Assembly (NCBI RefSeq): GCF_049243985.1
Contig: NC_135369.1
Location: 79,797,765-79,861,764, forward strand
DNA: 64,000 nt
From: Paroedura picta
Taxonomy: Eukaryota > Chordata > Lepidosauria > Squamata > Gekkonidae
Direction of reading: 5' to 3'
Positions within the stretch are counted from its first letter, which is position 1. The number at the start of each line of letters is the position of its first letter. The position numbers and the translations under genes were made by a program. Under the pieces are notes generated by a model, which did not search any database, was not told the DNA's origin, and worked only from the letters and a program-made list of their open reading frames with translations. This document shows positions 55,617-64,000 of this stretch, piece after piece.

Positions 55617-57159
55617 TTGTCTCAGCAGAAAGCCTTGGTTTTTATGTTATGTTTGACTCTCCAGAGCAACTGGATTCTCATTATAAGGCACAGAATGCTG
55701 GCTGTTGATACTTTCTTATCCCACCCCCATTTTATCTTTACAACAACCCTGATTATTAAATTCTAGCTCCATTACAGTTAAAGGTCTGAATACTGACTGA
55801 GCTGCTTGGGCTCTAGCTCCATTTCATCATTTTTATACCATCACTAATAGCTTTTCCATATTTCAAAATTAATTACTCAGATTTCAGATCAATGCAGTGT
55901 GTATTTACAATTGTCATAAAACCCATGTAGTGCTAGAAGTACTTCTAGCAGAAGCCATCTTGAAAGACTTTTCCATATTGATGATGTCGGGTTTTCAGAT
56001 GTAATAACTTATTCAATCCCCATAAATGAAGGTTTAACTTTTCCCCTTTTCATGGCAGAAGTACTTTTCCATACTGATAATGATTCGGCTTCAGTTCTCG
56101 CGAGACCCTTAATTTTAGCAGTGTCTGTAATTATAGAACAAACAGTTATTGGTCTATCAAATTCAGTTCTTAATGACATCAAGTAGCAGCTCTCCTGGAC
56201 TTCACTCCCAACATTTACTTCCTCATCTGAAGGCTCAAGCAGATTATTTTACATCATGCTCTACTATTGTGATGCCCCCTCCTGTTCACAATTTCTGCTT
56301 CATTTTCACCCTGCTTTAAGTTATTTCCCCCTTTCTCCATTGTTTTCCTTGAGTGATGACTCTTCCGAGCCCCAACTAAGTACTGGAAGAACCTGTTGTA
56401 TGCCTTGGACTAATACAACGCTGTTGATCATCGACTGAAGCATTCACTGAAACAATTATATGGACTATCATGCAAAAGGAAAGTGAATTTGATAGTGAAG
56501 TCCTCCATTAGATGCAAATGTATGATTGTTAGGAGAATACAATGCATAGAGAAACCATGCAGAGTTTTATAAAGTATTCATTGAATGTGAGAATCAATTC
56601 AGTATCTTGATTTATCTATTATTTCAAGTAAAGAAACAGAATGTGTAGAGAGAAATCTTGCAAGTATAATTTGAACAATCGCTGAAATCCAAAGAGTTTA
56701 GCCATGCCCCCCAGGGTTTTGACAAGACAAGGTAACAGTTTGAATTATATATAGTTAGTAATATCTCACCACTTTAGTATTGCCAAGTGTTTTGGCTACT
56801 ACCCTCTGAGAAGAAGTTTGTTCTATGGTTTAGGGTCCTACCAAAGTTCTCTTGTCCCTGCAGGAACCTGCAATACAGATTTTTTGATCTAGGCCTAGGT
56901 CGAAAAAGCACCACATCAAATCAGCTTATGCTTTTCAAGAAGGATCAGGAGAAATGCTTTTGTAGAACTATCAGCGACTGATTATCAAACGAGTGATCAT
57001 GCAATTATAGATATTCAATCCATGGACCAATTACGTCACGTGTCAAGTTTACAGGATTCAAAAAGGGTTTTCTGTTAACTTCAGTTTCTTGTATACTTTA
57101 GAAACAAGTACTGGTTGTAGAAAAATGTATTTTAGGTGTTCTGCTTAGTTTACTTGAAT
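55617..57159. other. Intergenic DNA beyond the SPMIP3 stop
   Basis: Should contain the SPMIP3 3' untranslated region on the - strand; no confident poly(A) signal chosen. Nothing else recognised. Confidence 0.45.
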
Positions 57160-57245
57160 TTAATGGTGCTGCTGGGCAGATGGCATATAATTTGCTCCTA
57201 TTTTTCTTTTAGCAGGAAAAGGTGCCACTAGCTTGTTTCCAAACT
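57160..57245 (-). CDS. SPMIP3: SPMIP3 probable terminal coding exon
   Basis: After an acceptor TATATAG the frame continues EFGNKLVAPFPAKRKIGANY and MPSAQQHH, then TAA at 57162-57160. Spacing from the conserved Tyr-Glu fits human YEIDWNQKL, and it brings the total to 142 residues. The acceptor has a poor pyrimidine tract and an alternative AG lies 2 bp inside, so this exon is less certain. Confidence 0.62.
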
Positions 57246-58871
57246 CTATATAACAAAACATCTGGTATATTAATCTATAATCAGAGGCAAAATTCAGGTA
57301 GTTCTTTTTAATCAGGCCTATTGGCTACCTTCTCTATTAACCCTTAAAATACCACAGGGCTGTGTTTCAACAACATTCTGTGCACTGCATAGAGGTTCTG
57401 TTGGTCTTTCTCCATTATGCTAGATATCTATCTAATGGAATGTCTTTATCAATGCTAAAAAGATGAGCTTTCCCAACAAATTATGTTGGTAGAGTTTACC
57501 CACCTGATTCATAAGATGGGAATGTGAATGCATCTCTATAGGTGGTTTGTGTGTACCAGTTGTAGGATTTCTTCTTTGTCCTTTGGGAATGGATATACCT
57601 CTTCAGAATTATATAGTCAAAATCATACTGAGGTACAATTTCACGTTTTACTGGAGGCGGAACTGACTTCAGTATTGTAAAAGGTCTACAAGAAAAAGCA
57701 TAAATAGTTTGGTAATCTCATGTTGATATTCAGCTTGGTAGAAACATGATCCCTCCACCCAAGCTACCTGATATCCAAATGCTTATTCTAATAACCTATT
57801 GAAATGGAGCATTCAATTATAATCCATCCATAAGCTAGTAAGCATTAGGAACACAGCAGCTCACAGTGAAAGTCTCATAATAAACTATTGTTGTTCATTT
57901 GGCTTCCATCAGACTTCCGAAATAGTGCAAATGAGGCTGAGCACTTTGCGGTTAATCAGTGTAAACTACGTTGATTTATTCTGCTGTAGAAGTTCACTGT
58001 ATTTTACACAATAAACGGCTTTCAATATTAGCTGGGTTTTTGCTTTCTGTTTGTATGAAAGATCTTTTCCAGGAATCTTTAAAGATCAAGTTAATGCAAA
58101 TATATGATGGTTTGCATTTCAACTCAAATGTTAAACTCTAATAAATTGAGGTCCAAAATAAATATGTTGAGCTTGTTCAGGCCCAGAGGAGAAAGAGCTC
58201 TGCTTGAAAAAAAACATATTTATCATTAATCTACAATTCATTCCTTATAAGGATCATTTTTTTTTTCTGTTTTAAGATGTCTTTATGAATCAAAATTAAA
58301 AGTCATATGTGTAACGTTTTGGGAGGGTGCTTGTTACTGATTGTCTTATAGTGCTATCCTATGTTATTTATAACCTAAATCTATTGAATTTAATGTACTT
58401 AAGGCATAACACTGCTTAGGATAATACTGCATACCAGTTAGAACATGTAAAGGTTAAGAGACTGAAGAAAATGTTTTCTTACCCCAGTTGTCTTTCAGGA
58501 GGATATGCAACATGAACCCGAGCAGTTTGCCCTGGATAGTAACCACAGACATCCTTTCCCTGATGATGAATGATTCTAGAAGAAAGATAAAAACATTGTA
58601 AGGACTTTGTTTCAAATATATCAATGTCTTACGGAGCACTTGAGGACCTGGAGGTCCTCCATTTTATCCACACAAATAACCCTCTGTGTTAGAAACAAAC
58701 AGAATGACTGGCTTAAGGTTACCCAGCAAACTGGATGAGAGGGTGGACCCCAGTCTCTTAAGATGTTCTGACTAGTATATCATATGTTAGAATATCAGCA
58801 CAGAAGTACATGGGAGAACAGAATAATGATTCAGGCTATAGTTGCCCCAGAGAAATTCTAACAAGTGGGGA

Positions 58872-58910
<39 letters not shown>

Positions 58911-61707
58911 TCCCACAACAGATTACAAGTATGGTTTTAATTTTTTTCCAGATTACAAAATGCAATGTTTAAAGTTATCAGCCAAGATTCCTAATAAAAC
59001 ATACAAGTGCACTTGGACTGGGATTGTAGCGGGGTGGGGGATAACCATGCTTTATCCCTAATGAGCAGCACCTGAAACAATATACTGCAGCTTTTCTCCT
59101 ACAAGAATTCCTTCCTGAACAATTCTGTCTCATGTGTTTTGTAAAAATAGAAAAGTGGGGACCTTCCTGCCTCCGGAAGATCATTCCAGTGTACGAGCCA
59201 CCACAGGGAATACAAGCCAATGGGCGATTGCCAGTTTTACTTGTTTACAGAGTGGCACCTTCAGAAGGCTTTGCTCAGATGACCTAGGAATTGGAATTGT
59301 TATCTTTGTATGTCCACAGGAGTTGTTTCATAAGTTGCACAATTATCCAAGATTTATGAGTAAGGACTGGGCTGTGGAACTGTGCACAAACATCTTGTTT
59401 GTTATTGTTTGGCTTTAAGGTAAAAAGGTAAAGGTATCCCCTGTGCAAGCACTGAGTCATGTCTGACCCTTGGGGTGACGCCCTCTAACGTTTTCTTGGC
59501 AGACTCAATACGGGGTGGTTTGCCAGTGCCTTCCCCAGTCATTACCGTTTACCCCCCAGCAAGCTGGATACTCATTTTACCGACCTCGGAAGGATGGAAG
59601 GCTGAGTCAACCTTGAGCCGGCTGCTGGGATCGAACTCCCAGCCTTATGGGCAAAGCTGTCAGACGGCTGCCTTACCACTCTGCGCCACAAGAGGCTCAT
59701 CATTGTTTGGCTTTACATGTGGCAATTGCAAATTCAGAAAAGTTTCCTTTAAGAACCCATGTTAAATTGAGAATCTCAAAGTGAATTAAGAGCATGACTG
59801 GGAATGTGTTACAACTGAAGTTGTTAACAATTAGACATAATGCCACATTTCAACAAGTGAAATGGAGAGAATTTGTGGAGAGGAGGGTAGAAAGGATACC
59901 ACCGCTTCTAACCTTCATTTATGCCATATGTCTGTATCAGTCTGAATAGATGGCTGTTATTACTGCTGTTTATACATACATACATATATACATACATACA
60001 TACATACATACATACATACATACATACATACATACATACATACATACATACATACATACAAACAAAAGTTTAAGCTATGTTGTTACTACTGTTTCTATAT
60101 ATAAAGTTTATTTTAAGCTATGCTTTTCCTGGCCTTTTCTGTTGCCTAAATTTATTATTGTTATTGTTATCAAGCAAGTGAAATTTTGAGAAGAAAACCC
60201 TTTTGTGATAGGAAAGGAACAAGAAGTGTTCTATCATGCAGTTACAGTTTATTCTAAGTCCGTGGATTAAAAAATACAAGACATATCAAGTGGGTTGAGT
60301 GAAGGGCTCTCTAAACGGAAACCCTGCTGTTATAGCAGACTTCCCAGACCTTTGAAACTCTTTCCGGACTCCAAGCGTTGGATTAGTGATAATATTTTTC
60401 TTAGAACTCAGTCTGAGCCCAGTTTGAGTATTTTCTTAGGCCTTCATTACAAATGCCTTACTGGTGTGCTAAGGAATGTGAGTCATCCACACACTATCAA
60501 GCCTGGGTGTGAATGAGGCTGCCAGTGACTAAGAAACAGTACTTAAAACAAGGAAGCTACTAGATGTTTAAAATAGCCACTTTTTATGATGTGAATGCAT
60601 TTAGAGTTTACAAAGTGCTCGGAGTTAGGTGAAACAGAATGTTGTCACTTTTCTTGAGACATGCTGAATTTGCAAGTTGTTACCTAATTAAATGGAAAAA
60701 CAAAATGGCAATTAAATCAATTTAACATTGCTGTATCATAGGGGAAAATATATATATCCTTCCAAAGTGCCAAATATGGATTATGAGGAAATTCTTAGGA
60801 TTCAGTAAGCCATTCTTTTTGTGCTGTTGAGCACTGGGTGAATGGGAGGAACTATGCCAAAACACTGAACTGTGGGGAGGTTTGGCTTGCATGAATTACT
60901 ATAGCTGTGCCTCATTCCCAATGGCCATGCAACACAAGACAGCTCAGCTTGTACTTCACCTCTTTAAGACATAGAGGCAAGCAGGTGCTGGGGATTGGAT
61001 CATCCCAGAATATGCTAAAAGGCGCCCATGCCGCCCTTGGTCTTTCTGTAGGTTTATATGATCAGCCAACGCAAGCTACTTTTTCAACAATTCTGTTGTA
61101 TATCTAGGGAGCCTGCAAGAAATTGAAGCAGGAGGTAAATCCACACCCCATGTGCTCCCCCAATTGTGTCTGGTTTATCTCTGTGTATATGTAGAATTGC
61201 AGCCTAGATCATGTATAAATTCACATTGATTAGTTATCTTTTTCTTTAGATATTTCAGGCATGTTGTTGGCTTCAGGGTCATGTTCATCTGAAAATCACT
61301 GAATTTTAACAGATGTTTGAGGCCCATACAATCATTTTAACCGTCAAAATATTTTTTTTATCTTCTGTTTGCTCTGTTGAGTGTTGATCATTAGAAATTT
61401 TTTTCAGTGACATGGCTGTGGAACCTGCTCATGATACACATATTTTAAAGTTCATAAAGCAATGTACTGAAATGCTGGTTTTACACTGAATAGAAGCCTC
61501 TAATGATCAGAATTTGATAGACTAACCTGGTGGAGCTTTCTTGTTCTTTGTGGTATCTTACTAAACCCTCTTTGAGCTGAAAAATTTTCTGATTCCTGAA
61601 CCAGAATCCCAAGGGAGTAGGGGATGTTTAATACTTTACCTCAAAGGGACATTGGGTGCTGGATCGACAAACTGTCGTAATCTTATTGCTGTAGCAGGTC
61701 CTGCCAT
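57160..61707 (-). CDS. SPMIP3: Sperm microtubule inner protein 3, whole gene model (4 coding exons)
   Basis: Coding exons on the - strand: 61707-61640, 58575-58483, 57685-57504, 57245-57160. Joined length is 429 nt, 142 residues plus TAA; the recalled human C1orf100/SPMIP3 has about 146. All introns are GT..AG and phases agree. The human-like landmarks are in order: ATAIRLRQF near the start, HHQGKDVCGYYPGQTARVHV, then KRYIHS...YNWYTQTTYRDAFTFPSYE. The protein belongs to the small sperm microtubule inner proteins inside axonemal doublets; expect testis expression. It is convergent with ADSS2, as in human. The first three exons are strongly supported. The terminal exon rests on frame, splice site, overall length and a short match (YExExxNKL against human YEIDWNQKL). 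Confidence 0.85.
57504..57685 (-). CDS. SPMIP3: SPMIP3 coding exon 3
   Basis: A 182-nt exon. It opens PFTILKSVPPPVKREIVPQY, continues with LKRYIHSQRTKKKSYNWYTQ and ends TTYRDAFTFPSYES. It aligns with the human LIRYICLRR...PWYKETTYQRDYSLPFYE region. Acceptor CTTGTAG, donor GTGGGT. Confidence 0.9.
58483..58575 (-). CDS. SPMIP3: SPMIP3 coding exon 2
   Basis: Encodes IIHHQGKDVCGYYPGQTARV and then HVAYPPERQLG. HQGKDVxGYYPGQxAR is the hallmark segment of the family. Acceptor TTCTAG, donor GTAAGA; phase 2 at both ends. Confidence 0.92.
58875..58905. repeat. (AT)n microsatellite
   Basis: An uninterrupted TA run of about 15 units within SPMIP3 intron 1. Confidence 0.9.
59418..59701 (-). mobile_element. 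Sauria-type SINE, full length
   Basis: Same family in reverse with a 14-bp duplication ATTGTTTGGCTTTA (59404-59417 and 59702-59715). It lies in the first coding intron of SPMIP3 and is in the sense orientation of that gene. Confidence 0.93.
59716..61639. other. SPMIP3 first coding intron, mostly unrecognised
   Basis: Apart from the CATA microsatellite, AT-rich DNA with no recognisable element. Confidence 0.5.
59974..60060. repeat. (CATA)n microsatellite
   Basis: About 20 units of CATA/TACA with one TATA interruption near 59985. It lies in SPMIP3 intron 1; the 79-codon Tyr-Ile-His ORF over it is an artefact. Confidence 0.95.
61640..61707 (-). CDS. SPMIP3: SPMIP3 first coding exon
   Basis: ATG at 61707 (- strand) opens MAGPATAIRLRQFVDPAPNV, matching the human start MTAIRLREFIERRP. 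The exon runs 8 bp further upstream to an acceptor TTTTCCAG at 61716, so a 5' non-coding exon should lie beyond it. Donor GTAAAG; the last codon is split after two bases. Confidence 0.87.
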
Positions 61708-61715
61708 TTGGAAAC

Positions 61716-62589
61716 CTGGAAAAAATTATAGAATATAAGCTTCACTTAAATTGTTTCATCTCAAAATATGACACTCTGGCTCACAAATACTTATGCTTCA
61801 ATAAATCTGTTATTCCTTAGGGTGCCAGAAGAACTCTTTTGCTGAAGAAGAGAATACATGTCAAGAGCTTTGATGGAATATGAGGGACAGTAAATATATT
61901 CAAACTGAGAACAAAGGATTTGTTTAAGAAGTTTTCTCCTGCAATTCCACTTCTGGAACTACTTTTGCTGATCGCCCTTTCTGAGGGCATGTTTTTTAAC
62001 AGAGGGCTCTCATGTTCACCTGAAAATGCTAATAACCTAGGGACTACGTGAAGCCAGAAGGCTTTCTCCTAGTTTTACTCAAACTGTACTTGAAACAGGA
62101 AAATTTTCAGAATAGTTTGAGTTGGTTTCTAAGTTATCTGTTCAAGAACATAAAGTTCTTGTTGGCTAGTTCAAGTCATTGGGGTCAGATTTAATAGTTC
62201 TTCATATTCCAGTCTAGTCATATTGTTCAGACACAAAGTTCATATATTTAGAAATTACATATGCTACTGCAGCCTCTCACTTACAGGCTTTCACTTGAAA
62301 GGATGAATCATAGATGGCTTATGCAAATGTTGACCCACTAGCATTTGAAAAATATAGATTATGCTTCCTGAAAGCCCCAACAGCAACTTGTGTTTGAACC
62401 ACTCCATGGCAACCTCCATGAACACAAACATTAAACTTTGTAGGGATGAATCACAGTCTGAGTCGTTGGTCTCTGCCCTAAGGAAATAAAAGCCAATGTC
62501 TTCTGGTATCTTGTAGCCATGTTGCTGGTTTGGGATTTTAATTTTATTTCTTTTGAGGAGACACAAAACCACTTAATGTATCATCCTCT
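61716..62589. other. SPMIP3 5' side
   Basis: Expected to hold the intron leading to the 5' non-coding exon. No promoter-like or CpG-rich segment seen. Confidence 0.4.
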
Positions 62590-63357
62590 CTCCATTTTAT
62601 CACTACTAGCGCCCTACCTGTCCCCCGAACACTTAGCCACAGTGATCCATGCAACGGTCACCTCCAGAATAGATTTCTGTAACTCGCTCTACGCGGTCCT
62701 TCCCTTGTCCTTGATCCGGAAACCAGCTAGTGCAAAACGCAGCTGCTAGGGTCCTCACTGGCACATCTTGGAAGGCCCACATCCAGCCAGTGCTGAGGCA
62801 GCTGCACTGGTTGCCAATTGCTGCCCGGATCCGGTTCAAGGTTCTGGTTCTAACCTTCAAGGCTTTACGCAAGTTGGGACCCACATACCTGAGGGACCGC
62901 CTATCGCCCTATGCCCCTTGCAGGGCCTTGCGCTCTGCAGGTGAAAACCTGTTGGTCGTTCCCGGCCCTAGGGAAGCATGCCTGGCCTCGACCAGGGCCA
63001 GGGCCTTTTCGGTCCTGGCCCCGACCTGGTGGAATGAGCTCCCGGGAGAGCTGTGGGCCCTGCGGGATCTTTCAACGTTCTGCAAGACGGAGCTCTTCCG
63101 CCAGGTTTATGGTTGAGGCCAGGGCTGATAATAGATCTATGCCTCCCCCGGGGACTCGGGTTCTGGACCCGAAGCAAAACATCATCAGGACCTCCTCTCC
63201 ACCCGCTAGTAGTGGGAGGGAGGGGGGGAAGTTGAGCTGCCGTTCTTGCCATGCCGGCAATATTGGCAATGTTATTATTGTTTTTATGGGGTTTTAATGG
63301 GGATTTGTGATATTGTTACCCGCCACGAGCCGCAAGGGAGTGGCGGGCTATAAATCC
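62590..63357 (+). mobile_element. L2 LINE, 3' fragment
   Basis: The + strand encodes the L2 C-terminal region: APYLSPEHLATVIHATVTSR, then VQNAAARVLTGTSWKAHIQP, LRQLHWLPIAARIRFKVL, GPTYLRDRLSPYAPCRALRS and WWNELPGELWALRDLSTFCK. One frame shift separates the first part from the second. The 3' end CGGGCTATAAATCCAATAAT runs into an (AAT)n tail. It is relatively young for L2 because 128 codons are still open. Confidence 0.9.

Positions 63358-63397
<40 letters not shown>
63357..63397. repeat. (AAT)n tail of L2
   Basis: About 13 AAT units directly after the L2 3' end; probably the expanded 3' tail of that element. Confidence 0.9.
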
Positions 63398-64000
63398 GTA
63401 ATTCTTTGAGGTAGGCTTGCCTGAGAGACATTGACTGGCCTAAGATCGCCCAGTGAATTCTCATGGCAAAGTAGGGATTTGTGTCTGAATTATTCTCCAG
63501 CACTGAATTACTCCGTACTGTGCGGGAGAATATGTTGTATAACCAATTAAAGATCACACAGATAGGGGAACTTCAAAGACTCATAGGGAGGTGAATCTCA
63601 TTTCCATCTCCCAGAAAGCCCCTCTTCCCTTTTTCTGCTACCTTCTTTTGTTCCTATCCACCAGCCATCCTACCTTTGTCTGCATCCACATCTTAAGCTT
63701 TCCTTCCAGACTCTGGGAAAATACTATGAAGTTTCAGCTGCTGAGCTGGGCCTAATTGTGAGGCAGGGATCCCATAAGGACTTGCAAGTATGTCTCATTT
63801 TTCTCTGTATTGCCCCCTGCTATTTCTTCCTCCTAAGCAACCTTGCATGCTTCCATGTTTCTTTTTCGCCCATTCATCTACCAACCTTTTCTCTGCCTTC
63901 CCAACTTCAGCAATATTATTTACATTCATACCCGAAGGGGACATGGAAGAGTGTATAGAAATCCTTTATCCGGCATTTTATGTACACAGTGGAGTAGGCT
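63398..64000. other. Right edge, nothing recognised
   Basis: Ordinary AT/CT-rich sequence after the L2 tail. Confidence 0.5.

Noticed and set aside
59950-60189. 79-codon Tyr-Ile-His repeat protein
   Set aside because: Simple translation of the CATA microsatellite.

Overview
This is vertebrate nuclear DNA from a squamate reptile (lizard or gecko-like). Evidence: AT-rich intron/exon architecture; BovB (RTE-type) LINEs, including one almost intact copy; tRNA-headed Sauria-type SINEs ending in ACCTTT; CR1 and L2 LINEs; and many short palindromic hAT-like elements. The species cannot be fixed by eye. No bacterial genes, CRISPR arrays or bona fide tRNA/rRNA genes were seen.

Two host protein genes can be read exon by exon. 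(1) ADSS2, adenylosuccinate synthetase 2, on the + strand: 13 coding exons from ATG 7501 to TAA 50188, 1,356 nt in total, a 451-residue protein. All 12 introns are GT..AG and the frame is kept throughout. (2) SPMIP3 (C1orf100, a sperm axoneme microtubule inner protein) on the - strand, tail-to-tail with ADSS2: four small coding exons between 61707 and 57160 that give a 142-residue protein. Its exons are too short to stand out as ORFs. In human the same two genes are neighbours in the same convergent arrangement, so this is conserved synteny. The sperm-channel gene CATSPERE, which I recall as the head-to-head partner of ADSS2 in human, was not recognised in the 7 kb upstream.

Layout. 1-6900: upstream intergenic DNA with a SINE fragment, a BovB 3' fragment and a degenerate tandem repeat. 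6900-8300: CpG-rich ADSS2 promoter, exon 1 and start of intron 1, with a ZNF143/THAP11-type motif. 7669-30856: the 23 kb intron 1, carrying two SINEs, two palindromic MITEs, a rearranged BovB, a nearly intact 3.2 kb BovB with an 11-bp target-site duplication, a GC-rich hairpin-dense block of unknown nature and a near-full-length but decayed CR1. 30857-50188: exons 2-13 with further hAT-type elements, a CR1 fragment, a SINE and a nested-MITE cluster. 50189-57159: ADSS2 3' region and intergenic DNA. 57160-61715: SPMIP3. 61716-64000: SPMIP3 5' side with an L2 3' fragment.

The most interesting points: a MITE family that carries near-consensus ZNF143/THAP11 sites into the introns of a gene whose own promoter has such a site; the very young BovB copy and the hairpin it split; the unexplained GC-rich inverted-repeat block next to it; visible kinship between BovB ends and the Sauria SINE body; and the newly assembled SPMIP3 gene model.
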